Below, piece after piece: positions 25,250 to 34,068 of a stretch of 64,000 nucleotides of DNA. A program made the translations under genes and the position numbers. Position 1 is the stretch's first letter; the number at the start of each line of letters is the position of its first letter. Source of the stretch: Prevotella sp. (GTDB taxonomy: Bacteria; Bacteroidota; Bacteroidia; Bacteroidales; Bacteroidaceae); assembly GCA_016285055.1 (NCBI GenBank), contig JAEEPZ010000005.1:19499-83498 (forward strand), written 5' to 3'. The notes beneath the pieces were generated by a model. That model did no database searches. It was given only the letters and a program-made list of their open reading frames with translations, and was not told the origin of the DNA.

Positions 25250-26218
25250 TTACCTAAGGTTAATATTCATTTCACGTAATTTGTTTCTATCAAGTTGGTC
25301 AATGCTAATCCTTTCACCTCTATACATGATGTAAGGTGTTAGTTCTTCCTGTAGATTGTCATTACCATAAGCACTGCTTCTTGTCGGTATGCTGGATAAT
25401 TGGGCACGATTATCTGTCTGAGGAATATACTTGTCTTCGCCAAACCTGATTTGCTCACGGCTACCAGCATCACGCCAAGAACCCTTGTAGATTGTTGGCG
25501 GTCGCAATTCTATGCGCCTTCTTTGAATATCTTGACTGTCATTACCGTTCATTCTTTCCTGATTATATGCCTCACGGATGGGAGTATCGAAGACCACAAA
25601 CGCCTCATAATCGTATGACCATTCATCACCTTCTGAGAGTTGCATCACCATTTTGTAAATAGCCTCACGCGAGGGAGCGTTGAACCAAGAATAGTCACGA
25701 TTCATCACACTGTTCTCACTAGGTCTCCACAATTCCTCTGGCCAGTACCATGCGCCCTGGTAAATACCAACTTCGTTTTTGTATCGGTCGTCTTTGAGGA
25801 AATGGCTCCAAGGCACCTCGTCTGGGTTATCGGTTGCAGAAATGTTCATGCCCCAGCCCTTGTCATGATATGCCGTCTTAATCCAATTCCGGAATTCTTC
25901 ATTTGCACCCTCCTGAGTGTGGTTGTTCTCATAGCCGCTGTACACGTATTCGTCAAGCAATTTGGCAATGCCGTGTCCACCAGTCTCATGGCAAATGATG
26001 TTTGAAGGCCCACCCTTATCAATATAGGCAATAGAAGCTCCACTTTCCCACATAGCTGTCTCGCCACTGGAAAAGAATAAGTTTTCGTCATTGCTCACCA
26101 CTGTGATAGCGACATGGTTCATGTCTATATTTGGAATTTTTGAGGCATATTCGAAGACGATGGAATTATCATAATTGAACTTATGTACAGGCCCATCATT
26201 GCCATTAGGAGAAACCAC
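25250..26218 (-). CDS. M64 family (IgA-type) metallopeptidase, C-terminal part after frameshift
   Basis: A 322-residue reading frame carrying the zinc site of peptidase family M64: 'HETGGH' at residues 77-82 followed by 'GIAKLLDEY', the extended HExxH...DEY motif. It lacks a signal peptide and a proper start. The bases upstream, in the same frame, encode 'GVEPYKTLRDRFNVYAVKV', which is the normal continuation of the M64 domain that begins at the end of the next upstream frame (26266-28071). A single-base change in the A5 run at 26273-26277 (T5 on the coding strand) would fuse both into one protein of about 940 residues. It is likely secreted if the fusion is made. Confidence 0.75.
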   Translation of the reverse strand: MVSPNGNDGPVHKFNYDNSIVFEYASKIPNIDMNHVAITVVSNDENLFFSSGETAMWESGASIAYIDKGGPSNIICHETGGHGIAKLLDEYVYSGYENNHTQEGANEEFRNWIKTAYHDKGWGMNISATDNPDEVPWSHFLKDDRYKNEVGIYQGAWYWPEELWRPSENSVMNRDYSWFNAPSREAIYKMVMQLSEGDEWSYDYEAFVVFDTPIREAYNQERMNGNDSQDIQRRRIELRPPTIYKGSWRDAGSREQIRFGEDKYIPQTDNRAQLSSIPTRSSAYGNDNLQEELTPYIMYRGERISIDQLDRNKLREMNINLR

Positions 26219-26265
26219 TTTGACAGCATAGACATTAAAGCGGTCTCGTAAGGTTTTATATGGCT

Positions 26266-28071
26266 CTACTCCAAAAAGTATTCCATAGAAGCACGCATAT
26301 CATCTTCATATTGACCTCCTTCTACAAGCAGTGTGTCTACATACATGTCACCCATAAACACGAGGTCTACACCCTTTCCTACTGTTGCGGTTTGAAGCGT
26401 GAGTACCTCACCATCCCGACTATAATCAGAAGAAATGTAATACTCTTTCTCATTGGGAACATACGGTTCATGCTCTTCAGGCTCACCAAGGTATTTCAAA
26501 AGCAAGTTTTTTAAACGATTATAATAAAAATCGTCATTCCATCCCCAAATCATTTCAACATAATCAACAACATTACCTTCTGAATCTAATAAAAAGGTTG
26601 ACCCAAGGGCACCTAATCCTAAACCAAGATCCCCATTTCCCCAGCTCTTATAGCAAACTTTAACATTGGGAACATTTTGATATTCATAAGCCGATTTCTG
26701 TGCTTCTTCAATGGTTCCTCCGAACATGTCTTGTGCCGCATAGATATACTCAAATCCTTTATTTGCATACGACAAGCAAAGGTTGCAATAATCCTCATTT
26801 GGTCCTCCATAGGAAATAAAGGTCAATTTATGCTTCGCTAACTCTTCGTATGCAGTAGATTTAGTTCCATCAGCATACATGATTTCTTCGTCTTGCATAC
26901 GTAAATTGATATCTTCCATATCAAAACCGCCTCCCTTCATGGGGTTTTGCATTATGAAATTCCATCCATAGATTGGCCATTTTTCATGATGACGGATATT
27001 ATAAGGTACTTCTCCGTACAAAGCACAATTTTCTAAATCAAGTGCACCTCGAACATCATCAACATCATCCATAAACACTTCAAAACTGGCAGGAAGGGTA
27101 CCGTGCACACCAGGGTACTGACCTCCACCAAAGTATAAATTTGTAATGTGGTCATTAATTCGCCAATAATAATCTCCCCAAATTCTATGATTCACTCCAT
27201 AGTCCCACTTCCATAATGGTTCGTCAGTCCACCAGTTCAGATTTTTCCCCCAGTTAGCAAAATCTGTAGCATCACAAAACTCATGCAATGCGTTCATGTG
27301 CTCTTCTGATGAATGTTTGAATGGAGCAGCTTGGTCTATGGAAATACCCCATACTTGCAACATGTCATTTTCAATGTATACGTAAGGAGAATAGTTTCGT
27401 TTCCTTTCATTATCGTTTTTTGAAAAGTGAAGAACTATTTCTCCATTATCATTATAATGCCAATCTACCCATTCGCAGGATTCGAATATTAGCTTTGGGA
27501 AATTAACGTCTAAACAATAATCGGTCTCATCTGGAGGTAGACAAAATTTACGACAGTCATTATTGACTAAAGGCAAACCTGTATATACAATGGAAACACT
27601 ATCGATGAAATTTCCACATGTAAAATAGAATTTCTCTGAGGGAATGTCTGATCTATGCTCAAGACCTCCTATCGGCGAAATATAAGTATTATGTCCCCAC
27701 CAATCCATAGGCAAAGAATAATCACGAAATATCATAATTGGACTTTCGCTTTCGCTTTCAGGACAAGACACAATGAAATCCAAACCACAACCGTCACTTG
27801 GAATTCTATACAAATGTCGGAAAGCGACTAAATGTGGAAGATTAAACTTAACACTATCTACCACATCATATTTTTTTATTCCATCCTTTGTAACATACAC
27901 TTGCTGGTATTCTGTAGAGCCATAATATTTGGACTCAAAATAAATGCTGTCAATGGCTCCGTTCGCTACTACATCAGGCGTTGTTTGTCCGTCATGGAAT
28001 ATATGCAATGCCTGTGCTGAGGCAGAAAGTGTTATAGTTGATATAGCGAAAGATAATAATAGCTTTTTCAT
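26266..28071 (-). CDS. Secreted M64 peptidase, N-terminal part with signal peptide
   Basis: A 601-residue reading frame starting with a Sec signal ('MKKLLLSFAISTITLSASAQ'). It then has about 500 low-GC residues rich in Trp and Tyr, in which 'GGPNEDYCNLCLSYANKGF' and 'LGSTFLLDSEGNVVDY' look like a thioredoxin-type fold with a CxxC pair (weak inference). The last about 50 residues ('YISSDYSRDGEVLTLQ' then 'GKGVDLVFMGDMY') are the start of an M64 domain that is cut off by a premature TAG just after a T5 run. The rest lies at 25250-26264 in the next frame. It overlaps the upstream secreted-protein gene by 4 bases (ATGA). Confidence 0.75.
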   Translation of the reverse strand: MKKLLLSFAISTITLSASAQALHIFHDGQTTPDVVANGAIDSIYFESKYYGSTEYQQVYVTKDGIKKYDVVDSVKFNLPHLVAFRHLYRIPSDGCGLDFIVSCPESESESPIMIFRDYSLPMDWWGHNTYISPIGGLEHRSDIPSEKFYFTCGNFIDSVSIVYTGLPLVNNDCRKFCLPPDETDYCLDVNFPKLIFESCEWVDWHYNDNGEIVLHFSKNDNERKRNYSPYVYIENDMLQVWGISIDQAAPFKHSSEEHMNALHEFCDATDFANWGKNLNWWTDEPLWKWDYGVNHRIWGDYYWRINDHITNLYFGGGQYPGVHGTLPASFEVFMDDVDDVRGALDLENCALYGEVPYNIRHHEKWPIYGWNFIMQNPMKGGGFDMEDINLRMQDEEIMYADGTKSTAYEELAKHKLTFISYGGPNEDYCNLCLSYANKGFEYIYAAQDMFGGTIEEAQKSAYEYQNVPNVKVCYKSWGNGDLGLGLGALGSTFLLDSEGNVVDYVEMIWGWNDDFYYNRLKNLLLKYLGEPEEHEPYVPNEKEYYISSDYSRDGEVLTLQTATVGKGVDLVFMGDMYVDTLLVEGGQYEDDMRASMEYFLE

Positions 28072-28574
28072 CGTTTGTATATTTTGATGGATTCATTGTT
28101 GATGTTGACTACATATACTCCTGTAGGGAAGTCTGAAAGGGATAAGGCATGACAGCCTTGACCAAGTCTCTTTGAAAGGATTTGCCTGCCGTCAATGTTC
28201 TGCACCGTAATCATAGTACTGCCAGAGGTTACCGTTACCATAAAAGCATCTCCCTGTCTAACAAAAGATGACACGCCATTCGTCATAAGATTGTTTACAT
28301 TTGTAACAACATCATCTGTACTGACAACGGTCATTTTGTGCAACATGGGAGTATGTAATTCAACAGTATTATTAGAAGTGACAACATACATCCTTTCATA
28401 ATCCTCTTTTTCGAATTTGATAGTCGGTTGTTCACTAATAAAGAATGACACCTCAGTATTATCATTCTTGACGATGACAAGTTTCTGTACGTTCTCGGCA
28501 ACTGCCCATTGTGGGAATAGCCATGCTGCCAGAATACATACGCACATTTTACTAAAACATTTTCTTGTTTTCAT
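28068..28574 (-). CDS. Small secreted protein with sorting-type C-terminal tail
   Basis: A 168-residue exported protein. It has a signal peptide ('MCVCILAAWLFPQWAVA'), a short beta-rich region with 'EVSFFISEQPTIKFEKEDY', and a C-terminal domain ending 'LSDFPTGVYVVNINNESIKI' plus YKR, the pattern of the cleaved or anchoring tail of many Bacteroidetes secreted proteins. The start at 28574 gives the signal peptide. Its stop overlaps the start of the M64 peptidase gene (ATGA), so the two are translationally coupled and may act together outside the cell. Confidence 0.75.
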   Translation of the reverse strand: MKTRKCFSKMCVCILAAWLFPQWAVAENVQKLVIVKNDNTEVSFFISEQPTIKFEKEDYERMYVVTSNNTVELHTPMLHKMTVVSTDDVVTNVNNLMTNGVSSFVRQGDAFMVTVTSGSTMITVQNIDGRQILSKRLGQGCHALSLSDFPTGVYVVNINNESIKIYKR

Positions 28575-28731
28575 ACGCTTTATCTTTTTAGTGATTAAAA
28601 ATGGGTTGTCCTTTTGAGGGAATGACGCACACCTGCGCCTCATCAAACCAATGCAATGGTAAAGGTACAAGGTTATCGGCTTGCCACTCTCTTGCTACCA
28701 TCGGGACGCAAGAATGGCGTGGCCACTCTTA

Positions 28732-28912
28732 CGCACTTACCTAAGGGGCATGTCTGGAAATTGGAACCCCCACCTAACATATAAGAATGCTCCACGCCAA
28801 TGCGTGTGCATAGCTAATGCGTTAGGTGGGAACACCGTTTCCGAGGCTTTTCCCTTTGCTTCTCAATCGAACTTATTCCAAATTAGTTTTCCAGACATTT
28901 TCGGTAAGTGCG
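28732..28912. repeat. Nested inverted-repeat element
   Basis: Ends of about 35 bases (28732-28765 and 28877-28912), sharing CGCACTTACC and TGTCTGGAAA, are imperfect reverse complements. A second inverted pair CCCACCTAAC/GTTAGGTGGG lies inside (28769-28778 and 28821-28830). No gene is visible in it. Size and symmetry suit a MITE-like or structured element. Confidence 0.55.
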
Positions 28913-29283
28913 AAATAAAAGCTAATGCATCAATGGAACCGGATTTCTCCCCGATCCGATTGCAAAAGTACACATTATTCTTCTATTTGCCAACAATTTT
29001 GGAAAAAAAAAACTAAAAATGTGCTGGCTGGGTAGTTGACTGCAAGGAAAATGTCTGCTTCAAGGGCAAATGGGCCTTGAAAAACATAGAAATCGAATCG
29101 CTTTTGGTCCGCAGAGACTTGAAGCACGTAGTATTGACCTCAATACTCGCCCAATCGAGTCGGAAAAATGGAGTATTGCCCTCAATACTCAGCCACACAG
29201 TTTTGTAAGTGAGGAAACGAAGATGTTTCTCGTTCGCGCAGGATGGAGGGAAGAGAAATAAAAAAGTTTGGATAGTGTCTGGA
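28913..29283. other. Non-coding stretch with two small palindromes
   Basis: AGTATTGAcctCAATACT-type palindromes occur at 29130-29147 and 29171-29190, 41 bases apart. No supported gene; a minus-strand frame at 29013-29306 has no domain and overlaps the PIN gene end. Confidence 0.45.
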
Positions 29284-29697
29284 TTATTCTCTTGCTTTCT
29301 GAACAAACTCAGCAGGTGTCATTACCAGTATGTCAAAGTCGTTGAAACCTTTTTTGTCTCTTGTAATAATAATGTCTGGACGTAACAGAAGGGCTGACAG
29401 ATACTGCACAGCATCCTCATAGTCGTATGGTTTCATCCTAATGGCATTCTGCACCAGTTCTTTTGCAATAGGCGTAATATCAAGTATCTTACATAACGTG
29501 TCTAACTTTTCAAGCATCATATCAGATCCGTAGGCTTTCTTCAAGATATATGCACAATTGACAATGGTCAGCGATGAGACTGATGCATGAATGCTACCAT
29601 CAGCAATCATGGAGAATATGGCAGCGGCGTCAACGAAGAATCCTTCTCTTTCCCCCATGAAGTCAATTACGACATTGGTATCAAGAAACACATTCAT
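29284..29697 (-). CDS. PIN-domain ribonuclease toxin (VapC-like)
   Basis: A 137-residue protein with the PIN pattern: 'MNVFLDTNVVIDFMGERE' with the first catalytic Asp, a mid-chain acidic position, and C-terminal 'MKPYDYEDAVQYLSA' and 'IITRDKKGFNDF' supplying the remaining acidic residues. PIN toxins of this type cut RNA. The start at 29697 overlaps the stop of the antitoxin gene by 4 bases (ATGA), the classical arrangement with the antitoxin first. Confidence 0.87.
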   Translation of the reverse strand: MNVFLDTNVVIDFMGEREGFFVDAAAIFSMIADGSIHASVSSLTIVNCAYILKKAYGSDMMLEKLDTLCKILDITPIAKELVQNAIRMKPYDYEDAVQYLSALLLRPDIIITRDKKGFNDFDILVMTPAEFVQKARE

Positions 29698-29960
29698 TGC
29701 GCCCGTTCCTCCCACATCAATTCAAGTTCTTTGTCAACGTCAAAATCTTTTGGCAATGGGCCACACGTCATTGCCATCACTTTTGCCGACGGCTTATAGT
29801 CCTTTGGGATTTTAGGGAATACAAGCTCTGCCTTATTGTGCTTTTTCTCAACATTATCCGCAGCCTCCATCAAGTGACTGGCCAACCAACGCTGATTGCT
29901 TGCAGTGAGTGAAAGTCCTTGCAAATAGCTCCACAGATTATTAAGTGAAATTGCATTCAT
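29694..29960 (-). CDS. Antitoxin of the PIN-domain pair
   Basis: An 88-residue protein upstream of and coupled to the PIN gene. The N-terminal half ('LSLTASNQRWLASHLMEAA') is helical and matches small Bacteroidetes antitoxins in which 'NQRWLAxxL' recurs; the C-terminal half is Lys/Asp-rich and probably wraps the toxin. It has no obvious DNA-binding fold. A -7 box lies at 29989-29996. Confidence 0.75.
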   Translation of the reverse strand: MNAISLNNLWSYLQGLSLTASNQRWLASHLMEAADNVEKKHNKAELVFPKIPKDYKPSAKVMAMTCGPLPKDFDVDKELELMWEERAQ

Positions 29961-29988
29961 GTTTAAGGCATTTTTTGGTTATACGGTG

Positions 29989-29996
29989 CAAAAATA
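29989..29996 (-). promoter_or_regulatory. Possible -7 box of the PIN toxin-antitoxin operon
   Basis: TATTTTTG on the minus strand, 28 bases before the antitoxin start, fits TAnnTTTG. Confidence 0.45.
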
Positions 29997-30190
29997 CATA
30001 TTTTTTTTTAGACTACAAAGAATAAGACGAAAAAAGAGGCAAAAGCTGTGCGGCTTCGCCCCTTTCAATATTTTTAATGATAATTCGTGGTAAAGAAAGC
30101 CACGAGCATTGGTGTTTACTTGAACTATGTTCGAGTAACGTCGCGACTCGGCAAAACTCATGCGAGCATGGCTCTGCTCTCGCAGCTCCG

Positions 30191-31729
30191 TTACTTCAGT
30201 GCCTTGTTCAGCATGAAGTAGACCTCGTTGTTGCGGAGCGTCTGCTTGAAGTCAGCGATGGTGGTCTTCTTGTTGATGCGGACGTACTCGATGCCCAGCA
30301 TCTCGGCGAAGTCCTCCCAGTACTCTTCGTTGATGTCGTAGGAGAAAGCACTGTGGTGTGTGCCGCCAGCGAGGATCCATGCAGCAGCACCAATCTCGAA
30401 GGTGGGCTGGGGAATCCAGAGTGCGCTGGCCACGGGCAGGTTGGGCATGGGCTTCGGCTCGATGCACTCCACTTCCTGCGAGATGAGACGGAAGCGGTTG
30501 CCCAGGTCAACGACAGTAGCCTTGATGCCGGGGCCAACCTTCGAAGTGAACACCAGGCGGGCGGTCTGCTGCTTGCGGATGCCGATGCCGAGGAAGTGTA
30601 CCTCCAGTTTGGGCTTGTCGACAGCAATGAGCGGGCACACCTCGAGCATGTGGCTCTGCAGGCACGACGAGCGGTCGCCGGCGAAGTTCAGCGTGTAGTC
30701 CTCGAGGAACGAGCAGCCGGTGGGCATACCCTGCTGGATGACCCACAGCGTGCGGTAGAGGCAGGCGGTCTTCCAGTCGCCCTCGGCACCGAAGCCGATG
30801 CCCTCAGCCATCAGACGCTGCGAGGCGAGGCCGGGAATCTGGTCGAAGCCGCAGAAGTTCGGATCGTCGACGTCGGCATCGCCCAGGTCGTCGAAGTTGG
30901 TGGTGAAGGCGGTGGCACCCTCGTCCTTCAGCACGCGGCGCAGGGCAATCTCGGCCTTGGCGGCGTTCCACACCTTCTGCCAATAGACCTCCTCGCCGCT
31001 CTCGTCAATCTTGATGGTGTACTCTTTCTTGTACTCCTCAACGAGTGCGTCGACCTCTTCGTCCTTCACCTTCTTGAAGTAGTCCATGAGCGAGCTGACG
31101 GGATAGTAGTCCACGTGATAGCCGAGACGCTGCTCAAACTCCACACGGTCGCCGTCGGTCACGGCCACATTGTTCATGTTCATGCCAAACATCAGGCAGC
31201 GCACATTGTGGGCGTCGGCCACACCGGCGGCCACGCGTGCCCATACGGCAATCTGTTTCTGAGCGGCCTCGTCCTTCCAGTAGCCGCACACCACCTTGCG
31301 AGCCACGCGCATACGGGTGCAGATGTGTCCGAACTCGATGTCGCCGTGAGCGCTCTGGTTCAGGTTCATGAAGTCCATGTCCATCGTGGCCCAGGGAATC
31401 TCGGCATTATACTGAGTGTGGAAATGCAGCAGGGGCTTCTTCAGAGCCTGCAGACCCTTGATCCACATCTTGGCGGGTGAGAAGGTGTGCATCCAGGTGA
31501 TGATACCCACGCACTTCTCCTCGTTGTTGGCAGCCAGCATCACCTGCTCTACTTCCTTCGAGCTGTTGGCCGTGCCCTTATAGACAATCTTTACGGGGAT
31601 GTTGCCGCTGGCGTTCAGCCCCTCGACCATTTCCTTCGAGTGACCGTCAACTGCCACCACTGCGTCGCCACCGTACAGGAGCTGTGCGCCCGTTACCCAC
31701 CAAATCTCGTAATTCTCAAATGCTTTCAT
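30191..31729 (-). CDS. araA: L-arabinose isomerase
   Basis: Converts L-arabinose to L-ribulose, the first step of arabinose catabolism. The 512-residue protein has the standard family length and motifs such as 'EIWWVTGAQLLYGGDAV' at the N-terminus, 'MHTFSPAKMWIKGL' near residue 84, 'FHTQYNAEIPW', and 'LAGGTHHSAFS' near the C-terminus containing metal or substrate ligands. The start at 31729 ('MKAFENYEIWW') is chosen over an upstream in-frame extension. No araB, araD, transporter or regulator lies nearby, which is unusual. A -7 box is seen at 31790-31797. Confidence 0.95.
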   Translation of the reverse strand: MKAFENYEIWWVTGAQLLYGGDAVVAVDGHSKEMVEGLNASGNIPVKIVYKGTANSSKEVEQVMLAANNEEKCVGIITWMHTFSPAKMWIKGLQALKKPLLHFHTQYNAEIPWATMDMDFMNLNQSAHGDIEFGHICTRMRVARKVVCGYWKDEAAQKQIAVWARVAAGVADAHNVRCLMFGMNMNNVAVTDGDRVEFEQRLGYHVDYYPVSSLMDYFKKVKDEEVDALVEEYKKEYTIKIDESGEEVYWQKVWNAAKAEIALRRVLKDEGATAFTTNFDDLGDADVDDPNFCGFDQIPGLASQRLMAEGIGFGAEGDWKTACLYRTLWVIQQGMPTGCSFLEDYTLNFAGDRSSCLQSHMLEVCPLIAVDKPKLEVHFLGIGIRKQQTARLVFTSKVGPGIKATVVDLGNRFRLISQEVECIEPKPMPNLPVASALWIPQPTFEIGAAAWILAGGTHHSAFSYDINEEYWEDFAEMLGIEYVRINKKTTIADFKQTLRNNEVYFMLNKALK

Positions 31730-31789
31730 TGTTTGTAAGTTGTTTAAGTTATTAAATAATAGTTGTTCGTCTGAAATGAAATCTGGCCG

Positions 31790-31797
31790 CAAAGATA
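31790..31797 (-). promoter_or_regulatory. Possible -7 box of araA
   Basis: TATCTTTG on the minus strand, 60 bases before the araA start. No good -33 box was found. Confidence 0.4.
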
Positions 31798-31881
31798 ATA
31801 AATAACTCTGAAATACGAAAACATTTAAGATTCTTTAGCTACAAAAACTATTTCCGCTTCCAAGAAGATGCTATTCAGCTA

Positions 31882-32859
31882 TTAGTAGGCGGCACGATAT
31901 TTCCCTTCCTCCTTGTCTTGAAGCATCGAGAGATAGCTTTGATAGCGGCTTTGTGCAATGTAGTGGTTTTCCAAGGCTTGCAGCACAGCACAGCCCGGCT
32001 CGTGGGTGTGGGTGCAGTTGCTGAAGCGGCAGTCCTTGGAGAAATGGAAGATTTCCTTGAAATATCCGGAAATCTCCTCTGGCTCCATGTCGAAGGTGCC
32101 AAAGCCCTTGATGCCTGGGGTGTCAATCAGATAAGTTGGTGAAGTGCCCTCGTCGCCCTCTTCCTGGGGGAGGCAAGACAGGGGGACCTCTATCATTTCC
32201 GAGAAGGTGGTGGTGTGCATGCCCATGTTGTGGGCATCGCTGATTTCAGCAGTACGCAGGTTGGCGCCGGGCACAAGACGGTTGATGAGTGTGGATTTTC
32301 CTACCCCGCTGTTTCCGCTAAGCAATGTAATCTTTCCCTTGAGAAGCGTCAAGAGAGCATGGATGCCTTCACCTGTTTCTGCGGAGACCTGCATGCACTG
32401 GTAGCCTATGGTTTCGTAGAGCTGAACCATCATCTGCTGATAGCGGCGCAGGTCATCATCGAGCAGGTCGGTCTTGTTGAAGATCAGGATGACAGGCACG
32501 CGGTAAGCTTCTGCAGAGGCGAGAAAGCGGTCGATGAATGTCGTGCTGGTCTCGGGATTGGCCACAGTGACGATGAGCATCGCCTGGTCGACGTTGGCGG
32601 CAATGATATGGCTCTGCTTCGAGAGGTTGATGCTCTTGCGGATGATGTAGTTGCGGCGGTCTTCGATTTCAGTGATAAAGGCGCCGCCGCTTTCTCCCTG
32701 AGGTCGAAAAACTGTAACATGATCGCCCACGGCAACGGGGTTTGTGCTGCGGATGCCTTTCAGACGGAAGTTGCCCTTTATCTTACAGTCAAGCAACTGG
32801 TCATCGTCTGTTCGGACGGTGTACCAGCTGCCTGTATTTTTCACTACCAAGCCTCTCAT
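31882..32859 (-). CDS. rsgA: Ribosome small subunit-dependent GTPase A
   Basis: RsgA is a late 30S assembly GTPase. The 325-residue product has an N-terminal OB-fold, then the circularly permuted GTPase order: G4 '[11 protein letters not shown]' before G1 '[14 protein letters not shown]' and G3 'DTPG', and a C-terminal zinc site in '[17 protein letters not shown]'. The start at 32859 gives '[15 protein letters not shown]'. It follows the membrane-protein gene by 12 bases and ends the tpiA-folE operon. Confidence 0.95.
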   Translation of the reverse strand: MRGLVVKNTGSWYTVRTDDDQLLDCKIKGNFRLKGIRSTNPVAVGDHVTVFRPQGESGGAFITEIEDRRNYIIRKSINLSKQSHIIAANVDQAMLIVTVANPETSTTFIDRFLASAEAYRVPVILIFNKTDLLDDDLRRYQQMMVQLYETIGYQCMQVSAETGEGIHALLTLLKGKITLLSGNSGVGKSTLINRLVPGANLRTAEISDAHNMGMHTTTFSEMIEVPLSCLPQEEGDEGTSPTYLIDTPGIKGFGTFDMEPEEISGYFKEIFHFSKDCRFSNCTHTHEPGCAVLQALENHYIAQSRYQSYLSMLQDKEEGKYRAAY

Positions 32860-32871
32860 CCCTGTGAAGCC

Positions 32872-33453
32872 TTACTCACCTTCCCAGCGGAATACGTCGA
32901 CAGTAGTGGTTCCAAAATATTCCTCGTTGTCATTGCCTTGTATGAGTTTCGGATTCTCATAGTTGGGCAGAGGACCTTCGCGTGGTACGAACTCATTGAA
33001 GTCAACCAAAGGAATGACCATACCGAAGATGCCGAGGCCTACACGCTTTGTCTCACCCTTGAAGTTGCAGTTGATGTACATGGTGGTGAAGAACGTGTGG
33101 TCGAAGTATTCTTTGGTGTTATTGTTGTTGAAGCGATGCATGCGGCTCTTCATGTCCTCTGTGACAGAGTCCGACCAGTGTGTGAATGTGTGGCCGATGT
33201 TGCTGACGAAGATGTCGAGTCCGTCGGCCTCTATGCTGTCACGTGACCAGATGCTCTGCTTGATGTTGTCCTCCATCTCATTCCTCATCTTCATGTCTGA
33301 CGGATTGGTGAGCCAAGCAATGATGAGGAGGATGACAAAGACAGCCAGAGTGATGACAATTTTTCCCAGACACGTATGCCTGAACTGTTTGAAAGCTGAT
33401 TCCTTTGTGCGAAATTCGCCGTTTTCTGTCTGTTGCATCTTTCTATGTTTCAT
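32872..33453 (-). CDS. Single-pass membrane protein, unknown
   Basis: A 193-residue protein with a cytosolic, Lys-rich N-terminus of about 30 residues, one transmembrane helix ('IVITLAVFVILLIIAWLTNP', about 32-51) and an extracytoplasmic domain of about 140 residues. The 'WLTNPSDMKMRNEM' junction recalls DUF4359-type proteins, but I am not sure. It lies between rsgA (12 bases) and folE (36 bases) and is part of their operon. Confidence 0.7.
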   Translation of the reverse strand: MKHRKMQQTENGEFRTKESAFKQFRHTCLGKIVITLAVFVILLIIAWLTNPSDMKMRNEMEDNIKQSIWSRDSIEADGLDIFVSNIGHTFTHWSDSVTEDMKSRMHRFNNNNTKEYFDHTFFTTMYINCNFKGETKRVGLGIFGMVIPLVDFNEFVPREGPLPNYENPKLIQGNDNEEYFGTTTVDVFRWEGE

Positions 33454-33489
33454 TCGTAATGCCTAATGTTGAATCGCGATACTCAAATC

Positions 33490-34068
33490 TCAATGTGAAA
33501 TAAGATTCATAAACTCCTGCCGGGTCTTCGCCTGATTGAAGGCGCCGCTGAACTCGCTGGTGGTGGTAATGCTGTTCTGCTTCTCCACGCCTCTCATCTG
33601 CATACACATGTGCTTGGCTTCAACGACCACCATCACGCCTAATGGGTGAAGGGTCTCGTCGATGCACTGGCGTATCTGCATGGTCATGCGCTCCTGCACT
33701 TGCAGGCGGTGGCTGTAGATGTCGACGACGCGGGCTATCTTCGAGAGTCCCGTGATGTATCCGTTAGGGATATATGCCACGTGCACCTTGCCATAGAAGG
33801 GTAGCATGTGATGCTCGCAAAGTGAGAAGAAATCGATGTCCTTCACAATGACCATGTGGTTGTAGTCCTCGCGAAAGAGGGCATCGGTAAGCACTTTGTG
33901 GGCGTCCATCTCATAGCCTCTTGTCAGCACTTGCATGGCTTTGGCCACTCGCATGGGGGTCTTCTGCAAGCCTTCACGGGTAGGGTCTTCACCTAAGAGC
34001 GTGATGACTTTCCTATAGTGTTCGGCCAGCTGCTCCAGCCCGTCGCGATATTCTGTTTCTGGATTCAT
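33490..34068 (-). CDS. folE: GTP cyclohydrolase I
   Basis: Catalyses the first step of folate/pterin synthesis, GTP to dihydroneopterin triphosphate. The 192-residue protein contains the zinc ligands in '[12 protein letters not shown]' and '[10 protein letters not shown]', plus '[20 protein letters not shown]', the folE signature. The start at 34068 is immediately next to the stop of the SPOR gene, so translation is probably coupled. folC, a later folate gene, is at 47.4 kb. Confidence 0.95.
   Translation of the reverse strand: MNPETEYRDGLEQLAEHYRKVITLLGEDPTREGLQKTPMRVAKAMQVLTRGYEMDAHKVLTDALFREDYNHMVIVKDIDFFSLCEHHMLPFYGKVHVAYIPNGYITGLSKIARVVDIYSHRLQVQERMTMQIRQCIDETLHPLGVMVVVEAKHMCMQMRGVEKQNSITTTSEFSGAFNQAKTRQEFMNLISH

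Noticed and set aside
29013..29306. 97-codon minus-strand frame
   Set aside because: No domain, unusual composition, and it overlaps the end of the PIN-domain gene and two palindromes.
30077..31480. 467-codon plus-strand frame opposite araA
   Set aside because: Antisense shadow; araA is unmistakable on the minus strand.
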